Source: Paraburkholderia sp. CNPSo 3274 (GTDB lineage Bacteria; Pseudomonadota; Gammaproteobacteria; Burkholderiales; Burkholderiaceae). From it: a DNA stretch of 32,087 nucleotides. Location of the stretch: NCBI RefSeq assembly GCF_024206475.1, contig NZ_JAMBPR010000081.1, positions 1-32,087 of the forward strand, in the 5' to 3' direction. Position 1 is the stretch's first letter; each line of letters begins with the position of its first letter. Below are positions 24,915 to 32,087 of the stretch, piece after piece. The notes below the pieces were generated by a model. That model searched no databases and was not told the origin of the DNA. It saw only the letters and a program-made list of their open reading frames with translations. Made by a program: the position numbers and the translations under genes.

Positions 24915-25640
24915 TCAGAAAGCGAAGGACGGATTTTGGGTGGCATCGGTGAATTCGCGCCAAGCCACAAATCGTGCGGCAAGCTGTTTGCGATAAAGCG
25001 AAGCACGCACCAGATGTCGCTTGAGCGGGAAATGTTGGCGGATTGGCCCGAAGCAAGAAAGGAATTTCTGCGTTTCGGCTCACGAAAGCCGCGCATGCGC
25101 CGCTCGCGTTCACGCGTGGGTTGATGGCTATTCTCGGCGCGGTTGTTCACCCGGGCCGCCGCTTTAACGAACACATGCTTCACGCTCGCCAGCTCCGGGA
25201 TTTCGGCTTTGGCCGCCGGGTAGCTGCGCAACTGGTCGGTAACGATCTTGCGGGGTACCGGGTTTGAGCGCAGCACCCGCTTGAAAAAGCGCTTGGCCGC
25301 GGCCGTGTCGCGCCGCTTCTGCACCAGGATGTCGAGTTCGGCGCCATGCTCGTGCACCGCTCGCCATAGCAGATACGGTTCACCGCGCAGCGTGACGTAC
25401 ATCTCGTCAAGGTGCCAGGTTGAACCGGGCTTGCGCCGCGCGGCTTTCACCCGGTGCGCCACGCTCTTGCCGAATTTGTCTCATCAGCATCGGATCGTCT
25501 CGTAGCTCACGATCACCCCGCGCTCAAAGAGCAACTCCTCGATATCGCGCAAGCTCAACTGAAAGCGGAAATTATCGATGACGTCATCACGAATGGGCAC
25601 GTAGAGGGAGTCGATGAGCTTTGGCCATTTCCAATGTTGC
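24915..25640 (-). pseudogene. IS6-family transposase, inactivated by two stops and a frameshift
   Basis: A near full-length IS6 transposase can be read in pieces: WPKLIDSLYVPIRDDVIDN and LRDIEELLFERGVIVSYETIRC, then two in-frame stops (TGATGA, 25492-25500 region, where WC is expected). DKFGKSVAHRVKAARRKPGSTWHLDEM follows (first catalytic D), then IVTDQLRSY (second D) and NNRAENSH (E). After GFREPKR a frameshift leads to ETQKFLSCFGPIRQHFPLKR and the true end TQNPSFAF* at 24915. It is a different IS6 type from the copies at 19.2 and 28.5 kb. The element is dead. Confidence 0.8.
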
Positions 25641-26432
25641 CCGCACCGGGCCGAAATCCTCGGAACTGGGGTGTGATTATGAATGCATCGACATGACTCC
25701 CTCCGCAGTGTGATCAAGAGCAGTCGCCTTTGGCCGGCAGAATTGAACCATACTTGTCTCGGCGGTCCAAGTGCAATTGGCGGCCGAGCGCCATCCACCA
25801 TTTCCTCCTCGCGAAGTCTCGACATCTGCCAACGCATTCAGGTTTGCGATGTCAAGTGCGTTATTGAAGACTCCTGCGTGGCACGATGCCGTACGCGGAT
25901 AGTCGCCGCTTGCGCGTACTGCCTCAGCGGCGCTTTCGCTTCGTGCATCGCGCCTTCGACAGCCGCAATCTTGTCTCGCAGGCGAGGGGGTAGTGAAACG
26001 GGCGGACGCGAGGAAGTTCCAACAATCGACGACATTTCCAGTCCCCGGTGCCCAAGCACTGGACCGAGCGTCGCCAGCGCTTTTGTGTGACTCATGCCCA
26101 ATTGTCGCGTCAACGCCGGCACCGCAGTTCGCGCCTCGGCTGCTTCCAATGACGCGGCAACCAAGTTGCGTCCGTGTGACGCAGCGCCTGTCGTTCTCCA
26201 GCTTGGCCGGCCACACACCAACCGCGCTAGTGGGAGAAGTATGGTGCTGCACGATGGTTGCGGTGGGTCGGAGGCAACGGGAGCGCTAAGGACATCGCCA
26301 GCGGGCGCAGAACTGATGCTACATCTAGCGCCTCCGTACGGGATCCTGCATCGATTTTCGGCATGGCTACATATTCCTCACGGAATGCCCTATTGCTGCA
26401 CGATACAGGGTGCGTGTGTCAAGGAGGACGAA
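25641..26432. other. Degraded ~790-base stretch, no supported gene
   Basis: Several frames of 100-190 codons overlap on both strands, but none shows a motif, ribosome site or consistent codon use. A minus-strand frame at 25838-26221 (127 residues) has a helical-looking C-terminus but no recognisable family. It is probably decayed or mosaic DNA flanking the IS6 element. Confidence 0.4.
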
Positions 26433-26477
26433 ATGAAGACGCTCCTTGCTGAAGATCAAGGGCTGCGGTGCCAATAG
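26433..26477 (+). pseudogene. Stub of a response-regulator-like gene
   Basis: AAGGAGG lies six bases before an ATG that begins MKTLLAEDQG, typical of the first strand and acidic pair of a NarL-type receiver domain. It ends after 14 codons (LRCQ, TAG). The strong ribosome site and the abrupt loss of similarity suggest the 5' tip of a response regulator cut by rearrangement near 26462. Confidence 0.35.
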
Positions 26478-26955
26478 CGCGTGGGCAAATCGGTTAAGGT
26501 GTTGGGCTGAACGAATTGAGAACCGATGATGAGCAGGCTGAAGAGCCTGGACGAACTGACTCGCTTCAGGTTTTCTGAGGACTGTCCAAACCTTTTGAGG
26601 CGGCTTCGGGTCATTTCGACGAGCATCTTGTCGCCCCTTTCTTCAGACCGCCCCAAGTACAACCACCTCGCCGCGAACATGGTGATCCTGTACAAAGTGC
26701 GCATGGACGAACTGCCGGAGGACGTGTGCCGGCTAGCTGGGTGGGGACTGTTAAAAGGCGTGGGGTTCCGCTTCTCTTCCGCCTGCAGTATGAACTCGAG
26801 GACGCGGGTTTTGGCTGCCCACGGGGATCGGGAATCACTTTCGTTCTCAGTTATTGCGGGGCACAGGGTTAGCCGGCGTCGCGTCCAAAGAGACGTTAAA
26901 CTGCGAACGCCTGCCGATCCAACATTGAGGCCATTGAGGCCGCATCATGCGAATT
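26478..26955. other. Mosaic stretch with a possible transposase scrap
   Basis: A plus-strand frame from 26526 includes DRPKYNHLAANMVILYKVRM (around 26648-26707), which resembles C-terminal segments of Tn3-type transposases. The surrounding sequence does not match, so it is at most a scrap. No other gene is visible. Confidence 0.3.
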
Positions 26956-27348
26956 TTATTTCACGACATCGTCCGGGCAGGCGAGAGCCCGGAGGAAAGC
27001 GCGCTGCGCAAGACTGCGTTCAGCGTCGACAGAACGCCCGGTGCAGATGACCTCAGGCCCGATCGCGATCAGGTCTGAATGTACCGCGGAAGTCGCACTG
27101 GAAGACCCAGCCGCGCTTAGCTGAAGACCCACCCTATGAAGGTGTTCTTCCTTCATGGCCCGAAGGACATCCGGGGTGTACGTCACCTCATCCCGATCAA
27201 TGAGGATGCTGTGATTGCTGCACAGCCAGATACCATTGCTAATATGCCGCCGCTCATCTGAGGTCATCTCTTTCAGGTATCGCCGGCTCCCTGGCCCCTC
27301 GGCGGCGCCATGAATATGTGCGGCCACGCCTATGCTTGCGACCCCCAT
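26956..27348 (-). CDS. HNH-type nuclease domain protein, probably truncated
   Basis: A 130-residue frame carries the second half of the HNH domain found at the N-terminus of Cap5-like and related effectors: VGVAAHIHGAAEG(P) near residue 10, MTSDERRHISNGIWLC (residues ~29-44) and a downstream DRDEVTYTPDVLRAMK. A C-terminal segment with LIAIGPEVICTGR matches a short domain that often follows such HNH domains. In this family a zinc cysteine pair normally precedes. The frame stays open upstream to about 27520 without ATG, GTG or TTG and shows IRCATTS with only one cysteine, so the N-terminus is degenerate or lost. It probably no longer forms a complete nuclease. Confidence 0.5.
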   Translation of the reverse strand: MGVASIGVAAHIHGAAEGPGSRRYLKEMTSDERRHISNGIWLCSNHSILIDRDEVTYTPDVLRAMKEEHLHRVGLQLSAAGSSSATSAVHSDLIAIGPEVICTGRSVDAERSLAQRAFLRALACPDDVVK

Positions 27349-27573
27349 GTCCGATTCATCGCTAGTGGCCCGATGTTGGACAATCGCATCCTCGAAACGA
27401 GCACCGATAGTTCGCCCGAGCAGCGAGTGCGTTCCTTGTCTTTGAATCGAAGTCGTCGCGCATCTTATAGGCCGTAGGGTCAGGTTTCCAGTCAGGCTAT
27501 TTCCGGAGTTGTGGCGGTCATTCGCCCTTTCGCTTCTTCAAGCTGCATCATCTGTGTTGCTGAATTTTACCGG

Positions 27574-28140
27574 TCATTTCGAAGGCTCGTCGAACGCCCG
27601 AGCCAAGATGTCAAACTTCGCAGCAAGCCCATCTTCACTGTGCGCAGTACTCGGTGAATTGCCTCTCCCGTACGCCTTCGCGAAGGTGCGGTATCCCACC
27701 ACCGGAGCCACCGCTTGATGGAGCCGTACAGCCAACGGCTCAACTATCGACCACAGCGGAAATCGCTTCATTCCAGTTCGAATATAGCGAAGGCCGTGCA
27801 GCTCATTCAATCTGACGAGCATCTGCATTGCGTTCAAATCGTCTGATGTCTCTTTAAAGATCTGGAGCAGGCCCAGTTCCTTCGCCTTGCGATAGCATGC
27901 ATGCACATCATGACCGTACTTCTTAGATCCCAGTTCGCGTACAGTCACACCAGAATGGCGGAGATAGGCCTTGAGCGTGAGTTCGACGCCGTGATGCACG
28001 AGAAAGTAGGCGGGTATCGGCGAAATTTGACTACCAGGATGCTTCTCCGCATGGGCTTGGTCGACAACCGAAGCCGCCTCAATGTACTCATAGGCATATC
28101 GAGCCAGGCCAATCGAAGTTGTGCGATCGTCGTCGTCCAT
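27574..28140 (-). CDS. HEPN-like protein, possible toxin/defence component
   Basis: A 188-residue mostly helical protein. The central YFLVHHGVELTLKAYLRHSG, followed by YGHDVHACYRKAKELGL (residues ~44-90), has the LA/KAYL...GHDL pattern of HEPN-type helical-bundle proteins. A clear catalytic Rx4-6H motif cannot be assigned with confidence. The start with an acidic MDDDD at 28140 is accepted, although no strong ribosome site is visible. It is co-oriented with the HNH and RelA/SpoT genes and may belong to a damaged defence or toxin-antitoxin set. Confidence 0.5.
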   Translation of the reverse strand: MDDDDRTTSIGLARYAYEYIEAASVVDQAHAEKHPGSQISPIPAYFLVHHGVELTLKAYLRHSGVTVRELGSKKYGHDVHACYRKAKELGLLQIFKETSDDLNAMQMLVRLNELHGLRYIRTGMKRFPLWSIVEPLAVRLHQAVAPVVGYRTFAKAYGRGNSPSTAHSEDGLAAKFDILARAFDEPSK

Positions 28141-28239
28141 GTCGGTGTTTTCCAGCGCCGGCCGGGCCAGCGAACTTTCCGTTGTCTAGTCTTGTAGGGT
28201 CGAGAACTGGCGCGCGCACGTTAGACTCCGGTGGCAGTT

Positions 28240-28257
28240 CCACTGCTTTCGCAGTGG
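28240..28257. terminator. Perfect hairpin CCACTGC-TTTC-GCAGTGG
   Basis: A 7-bp perfect stem with a four-base loop (GAAA on the minus strand). An upstream GTGGCAGT (28231-28238) could pair with the same left arm, giving two alternative structures. No U-run follows on either strand, so terminator function is doubtful; it may be a remnant of intron or mobile-element structure. Confidence 0.25.
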
Positions 28258-28326
28258 GCCTCAGTCCGGCTGCCGTGGCCGCGTTTCCAGCTCCCGCCTC
28301 ATCGAACGCAGCGGGCCGCTCGGTGA

Positions 28327-28474
28327 GATAGATATTGCTGAGTAGCGGCGAAATCCCCCCGCCTTGCGGAACGCCTTGTTTGCCCGATGCCGTCAGCATC
28401 AGTTTCAGCAGATGCATGACATCCCGATCATTGATCCGCCGCGCCACCTTGTCGAGCAGCAGATGATGCCGCAC
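28327..28474 (-). pseudogene. Group II intron reverse transcriptase fragment
   Basis: About 49 codons match the reverse transcriptase domain of group II intron-encoded proteins: LLDKVARRINDRDVMHLLKLML and the block-4 region GKQGVPQGGGISPLLSNIYL (QGG.ISPLLSNIYL is diagnostic). Sequence similarity ends at YLTE near 28327, and the piece begins next to the IS6 terminal repeat at 28489. Both the N-terminus and the YADD-containing part are missing. It may derive from the same intron family as the 5' fragment at 19.4-19.9 kb. Confidence 0.8.
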
Positions 28475-28488
28475 TGTGTCAGGATCTG

Positions 28489-29175
28489 GTGCAAATAGAT
28501 GGCGTGTGCGCGATATCGCTAATAGATATGGATACCTTATCGGTTGAAAAGGACAGCATCCCAGACAGAGAAAGCAGTGATGTCTTCAAGCGCGAGAGCG
28601 GATAGGTCGAACTGTCCCTTGCGAATGCGATGCATCAACTCGATGCCTGAAATCGTGGTCGCGGCACTTCTGAACCGTTTGAAACCGAGCATTACGTTCG
28701 TTCTGGACTTGATGTTTCGATGGTCCTGTTCGATCAGGTTGTTGAGGTACTTCGAGGAGCGCACCTTCGTGTCCTCGGGAAGCAGGCCATCTATTTTCAT
28801 CTCACGCACGGCCCGATGCGACGCGGCATACCCATCGAGTGTGACCGTCTTCGGTGGCCGGCCCTGATGCCTGGTTGCCTTGCTGAAAAAGGCCTTCGCT
28901 GCAGCCACATCGCGCTTTGCCCTGAGTACGAAGTCTACCGTCTGGCGGCTTCTATCCACCGCCCGATACAGATAAGCCCACTTTCCCCGGATCTTGAGAT
29001 ACGTCTCGTCAACCCGCCAGGACCGTCCCGCAGGCGCTGCGAAGTGGTTCCAGCGCTTGACGAACTCGGGGGTATAGCGCCGAACCCAACGCAGGATCGT
29101 CGTGTGAGCAAGCGACAACCCTCGCTCAGCCATCATCTCGACGAGATCGCGCAGGCTGAGTTTATAGCGCAGATA
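28489..29175 (-). pseudogene. IS6-family transposase lacking its N-terminus, with one terminal repeat
   Basis: The terminal repeat GGATCTGGTGCAAATAG (28489-28505) differs at one base from the copy at 19141. The transposase frame ends at 28537 and includes YLRYKLSLRDLVEMMAERG, SWRVDETYLKIRGKWAYLYR (first D), TLDGYAASHRAV (second D) and NNLIEQDHRNIK (E). The first ~25-30 residues and the other terminal repeat are missing; the break at ~29175 is fused to a RelA/SpoT-domain gene. An internal ATG at 29136 could start a protein with the full DDE domain but without the N-terminal DNA-binding part. Confidence 0.82.
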
Positions 29176-30613
29176 TCCCTGTGAGAAACATCACCACCTC
29201 GCGCATGTCATCCATCACCATGCATTGCAGCTCATTGCCGTACATGCCGCGCCACGGTAATTGTGTGCCCGCTTGCATGGCGCGCAGAACGGCACTCCGC
29301 GCTGCATCCGTTGTCGGCAGCTCGAACTGACGCTTCAGCAGACCCAGCGCTTTAGTCCTGATCGCCCGGAGAAGTTCGGACGCGGCCACCGCGCCATGCT
29401 GCAGGGTCACGGCGGACGAACTTGCTGTCATTCCCTCGACCTGCGTGCCGAGGATTTCCTTGAGCATCGCCATCAAAAGCGGCGCCAGGGCGGTGCGCCG
29501 CTCCTCGTCCAGCATTTCCATGCGCTCGAGGAGCATGGTCTGCACAACGGGGCCGTGTTGACGCCAGATCGCGAGTTCATGCCGGGCGAGTCGCTTGCCC
29601 AGTGCGATCAACCGCCTGTCCTCGTCGCTGGATGGTGCCTGGCAGTAGAGTCGGCACAGCGCGTCGAACGTCACATCCACGCCGAGGTAACGGTAACTCG
29701 TCAGGATATCGACGACTGCCCGGACGATATCGCCCGATGTCTTGCCCTCCAGAATTCCGAAGGGCGTCTCGATCGACACGGGCCCTGTTTCGCGTGCACG
29801 GTCCACAGCCGCGAGCAGACGCTCGACGACTTCCGGGTAGAAGCTCTGCAGATCGTCATGCAGCGGTAAGACGCGCTCTGCGAAAGATGCGATCGCATCG
29901 GCGCGCGCGTTGTTGTCGGCCGCCTCGACGATTACCTCGAGTGCATTGCCGTCGAAAAGCGCCTTCCCTTCGATGAGTCGCTGGAAATCGCTCGCGATCT
30001 TCTGAAATTCAAAGCCGGCCGGAACAAGATACCGTTTGGCGACTTTCCCCAAGCGTGACTTGATGTCGTTGAATGCCCTGCCACCGAAGCGGGCGAGCTC
30101 AGGCGCCTTGTAGATCGTGTCGTGCGCCATCTCTGCCCACGCGTGATGAAGAATCGTCTGGATCTGGATCTCGCAACGCATTCCTGCAAAATGTGCGTAT
30201 TCCGGCAACGCGAGACGTTCGGTCTTCAGACTCACGACATAGTGATTGGACGTATATAGTTCTGCAGCGTCGTCCACTTCACGTCGCGGGTGGTGGATCC
30301 TGACCTCCAGTACCTCAAAGTTCCCGTCAACAATGCCAGACTGGATGAAGCGGTTGACGTCACTGTCCGTATAAAAGATGACGCGGCAGCCTGCAAGGTC
30401 CTTGATCTGTGCCTCGAGTGCCTCCGTCCCCTGCTTCCCCCTCTTTTCCAGCTTTACACGCAGGGAAGCCAGCTCCTTCGCGCGGGCTTTCACCTGCTGC
30501 AGTCGAAGCACGTTACGATCGGCGTTGATTGCGGCTGTCAGTATGGCGGCAACGGTTGATGCGAACGCGGCGTAGGCGCCCTGACCATGCCGTTCGTAGT
30601 CTTCGAGATTCAT
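29162..30613 (-). CDS. RelA/SpoT-domain protein, C-terminus truncated by IS6
   Basis: A 483-residue protein with a RelA/SpoT (p)ppGpp-synthetase-type domain near residues 60-200: IKDLAGCRVIFYTDSD, a SNHYVVSL strand and the diagnostic MRCEIQIQTILHHAWAEMAHD followed by IYK. A hydrolase domain and ACT/TGS regulatory domains are absent; instead a long helical C-terminal half follows, so it is closer to small or defence-type alarmone synthetases than to housekeeping RelA or SpoT. The ATG at 30613 has GGAGCAGG upstream; longer frames run into the IS3 element. The last residues (SAL) and the stop come from IS6 sequence, so the native C-terminus is lost. An IS3 element lies ~100 bases upstream. Confidence 0.8.
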   Translation of the reverse strand: MNLEDYERHGQGAYAAFASTVAAILTAAINADRNVLRLQQVKARAKELASLRVKLEKRGKQGTEALEAQIKDLAGCRVIFYTDSDVNRFIQSGIVDGNFEVLEVRIHHPRREVDDAAELYTSNHYVVSLKTERLALPEYAHFAGMRCEIQIQTILHHAWAEMAHDTIYKAPELARFGGRAFNDIKSRLGKVAKRYLVPAGFEFQKIASDFQRLIEGKALFDGNALEVIVEAADNNARADAIASFAERVLPLHDDLQSFYPEVVERLLAAVDRARETGPVSIETPFGILEGKTSGDIVRAVVDILTSYRYLGVDVTFDALCRLYCQAPSSDEDRRLIALGKRLARHELAIWRQHGPVVQTMLLERMEMLDEERRTALAPLLMAMLKEILGTQVEGMTASSSAVTLQHGAVAASELLRAIRTKALGLLKRQFELPTTDAARSAVLRAMQAGTQLPWRGMYGNELQCMVMDDMREVVMFLTGISAL

Positions 30614-30715
30614 CTGCCTGCTCCGCGCGTGGCACTGTATCCGGCATCCCGGGTTGATCAGGGATGATACTTCGCCACCCCGCTGACCTTGCCCTCGAAA
30701 AACGTATCCCTTGCT

Positions 30716-31839
30716 GAGAGTGTGTAAAACTCTGTGAAGGAGGAAGAAACGATGGGTAACCCGAGGGCGCGTTACACGCTGGAATTCAAGATGGAGGCCG
30801 TGCGCATGGTGCGCAACGGCCAGAGCCAGTCGGCGACGGCGAAGATTCTGGGCATCAGTACGCAGTCGCTGAACAGCTGGATCAAGGCCGACGATGCCGG
30901 CAAGCTTAACGGAGCGGGCAAACAGGTTACGCCCGAACAGATGGAAATAGCCCGGCTGCGTGCTGAACTGGCCCGCGTGAAGATGGAGCGCGATATCCTG
31001 GGAAAAGCGACGGCGTACTTCGCGAAGGAGTCGGTGTGAAGTACGCGTGGATCGAACGACACAGCCGCCAATGGCCGGTTTCCGTAGCCTGCCAGGCGCT
31101 GGGCGTGAGCCCAAGCGGCTATCACCGTCGCAAGGCTCTCGATGTCGATCCCGAGCGGCCGCGCCGATACGTCAGCAACGACGCACTGCTGGTCCACATC
31201 CGTGCCGTGTACGCCGAAGCCAAAGGCGAATACGGCTGGCCGCGCGTCTGGAAGAAACTGCTGGCTCAAGGCATCCGTGTGAGCAAGGACCGGGTTCAAC
31301 GGCTCATGAAACTGCATGGCATCAAGGCGCGCACCAAGCGCCGGTTCAAGGCCACGACCGACAGCAGGCACAACCTGCCGGTCGCACCGAACCTGCTGCA
31401 GCGTGAGTTCTCGCCGGACAGGCCCGATCGGGTCTGGACGACAGACATCACGTACCTCTGGACCGACGAAGGCTGGCTGTACCTGACCGTCATCCTGGAC
31501 CTGTTTAGCCGTCAGGTCGTGGGCTGGTCGCTCAAGCCGCACATGCGCACGGAGCTGGTTTCTGATGCGTTGCGTATGGCGTGGTTCCGCCGTCGCCCCG
31601 AGGCCGGCCTGATCCTGCACAGCGATCGTGGGAGTCAATATTGCAGCGCCGAGTTCCAGGCACTGCTCAAGAGTTACGGCATGCAAAGCTCGATGAGCCG
31701 CAAGGGAAATTGTTGGGACAATGCGCCGACCGAGAGCCTGTGGGGCTCGCTCAAGCGAGCCCGCATCCTTGGTCAACGCTTTGCGACGCGCCGCGAAGCG
31801 ATGGACGAGGTAATTGATTGGTTGAGCTTCTACAATCAT
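30716..31839 (+). mobile_element. IS3-family element, 3' end lost to IS256 insertion
   Basis: The left end is taken at TGAGAGTGTGTAAAACTCTGTG (30716), an IS3-type terminus beginning TGA. It carries orfA and orfB of the IS51-like group. orfB is interrupted at 31839/31840 by the terminal sequence of an IS256-family element, so the right end is outside the window or lost. Confidence 0.75.
30752..31039 (+). CDS. IS3-family OrfA
   Basis: A 95-residue protein with an N-terminal HTH (YTLEFKMEAVRMVRNGQSQS, then ATAKILGISTQSLNSWIK) and a C-terminal leucine-zipper helix (IARLRAELARVKMERDILGKA) as in IS51-like OrfA. The ATG at 30752 follows AAGGAGG. orfB lies in the -1 frame and overlaps by four bases (GTGA). 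A GGAAAAGC stretch near 31001-31008 could serve for -1 frameshifting to make the OrfAB transposase. Confidence 0.88.
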   Translation: MGNPRARYTLEFKMEAVRMVRNGQSQSATAKILGISTQSLNSWIKADDAGKLNGAGKQVTPEQMEIARLRAELARVKMERDILGKATAYFAKESV

Positions 31840-31872
31840 GGGTCTGTCATAGATTTTGTGTTCAAGGCATAA
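31036..31872 (+). pseudogene. IS3-family OrfB transposase, C-terminus disrupted
   Basis: The integrase core is complete up to the DDE glutamate: D in WTTDITYL, D in LHSDRGSQY and E in CWDNAPTESLWGSLK. After WLSFYNH the IS3 sequence ends at 31839, and the remaining residues (GSVIDFVFKA) are IS256 terminal sequence. In intact members YNH is followed by an R-rich segment ending LGYxSP. About 20-25 C-terminal residues are lost; activity is doubtful. Confidence 0.85.
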
Positions 31873-32087
31873 CATGTAGCTCAAGGAGCATGTATGCCAC
31901 GCAAACCCAAGACAACTACCGAAGCGCAGACAGCGTTACCGTCCATTCCGAAGGAGCTGATCGACCAGTTCGTGAAGGGACCCATGACCGCCGAAGCGGT
32001 GCACGCCGCTTCAGCCGCGTTCAAGAAGGCGCTGATCGAGCGGGCGCTGGGTGCCGAACTTGGACACCATCTGGGTTATCCGGCGGG
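31840..32087 (+). mobile_element. IS256-family element, left end (runs off window)
   Basis: GGGTCTGTCATAGATTTTGTG at 31840 is an IS256-type terminal repeat directly abutting broken IS3 orfB. A transposase gene starts 54 bases inside. The element continues beyond the window, so its other end and any target duplication cannot be checked. Confidence 0.8.
31894..32087 (+). CDS. IS256-family transposase, N-terminal part
   Basis: The ATG at 31894 (AAGGAG five bases upstream) opens 64 codons to the window end. They match the IS256/MULE transposase N-terminus: IPKELIDQFVKGPMTAEAVH and FKKALIERALGAELGHHLGY. The catalytic DDE region is outside the window. Confidence 0.88.
   Translation, partial: MPRKPKTTTEAQTALPSIPKELIDQFVKGPMTAEAVHAASAAFKKALIERALGAELGHHLGYPA

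Noticed and set aside
26526..27050. 174-residue plus-strand frame
   Set aside because: Only about 20 residues resemble a Tn3-type transposase; the rest is not coding-like, so I did not call a gene.
29162..31114. A 650-residue RelA/SpoT protein starting at 31114
   Set aside because: The N-terminal third overlaps IS3 orfA/orfB on the opposite strand; the ATG at 30613 with a ribosome site fits better.
30772..31884. 370-residue minus-strand frame opposite the IS3 genes
   Set aside because: It is the antisense shadow of IS3 orfA/orfB.

Overview
The window looks like an accessory region of a Burkholderiaceae genome (Paraburkholderia/Burkholderia/Caballeronia type). I infer this from the high GC content, the mixture of IS66, IS110, IS6, IS3, IS256, IS701 and group II intron sequences, and the polar amino-acid-type ABC operon. 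No tRNA, rRNA or CRISPR array is visible. Roughly two thirds of the window is mobile DNA, much of it nested or broken.

Layout. 1-1.5 kb: a decayed IS701-like transposase. 1.5-5.8 kb: a complete minus-strand operon for a ureohydrolase, a periplasmic binding protein, two permeases and an ATPase, whose details point to uptake and hydrolysis of a guanidino compound. 5.9-7.7 kb: two nested IS66 elements, the second inserted in tnpB of the first. 7.7-17.9 kb: a Tn7-like transposon whose left end interrupts tnpC of the second IS66. It has a TnsA-like endonuclease, a TnsB-like DDE transposase with a one-base frameshift, a TnsC-like AAA+ ATPase and a short TniQ, bounded by multi-repeat ends of the AAAGATGTCA type. 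Between tnsC and tniQ lies a tightly overlapping five-gene block: a primase-like small protein, three different tyrosine recombinases and a small HTH/coiled-coil protein. The last four match the ginABCD (GInt genomic island) or recombinase-trio/Tn554 type.

17.9-19.9 kb: an IS110 element inactivated by one stop codon, with a long non-coding leader that could encode a bridge RNA, then an IS6 5' fragment and a group II intron 5' fragment. 19.9-24.6 kb: a broken metallo-beta-lactamase-fold gene convergent with an intact subtilisin-like protease, a beta-rich protein of unknown function, a LuxR-type regulator and two further LuxR-type HTH remnants. 24.6-30.7 kb: remnants including two IS6 transposases, a reverse transcriptase fragment, an HNH-type protein, a HEPN-like protein and a RelA/SpoT-domain protein cut short by IS6. 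The last three could be remains of a defence or toxin island. 30.7 kb to the end: an IS3-family element interrupted by an IS256-family element that runs off the window.

How the parts work together. The ABC/ureohydrolase operon is the only clear metabolic unit. The Tn7-like element with an embedded tyrosine-recombinase operon is the most unusual assembly: it combines a cut-and-paste/replicative transposition core and a site-specific recombination module in one unit.
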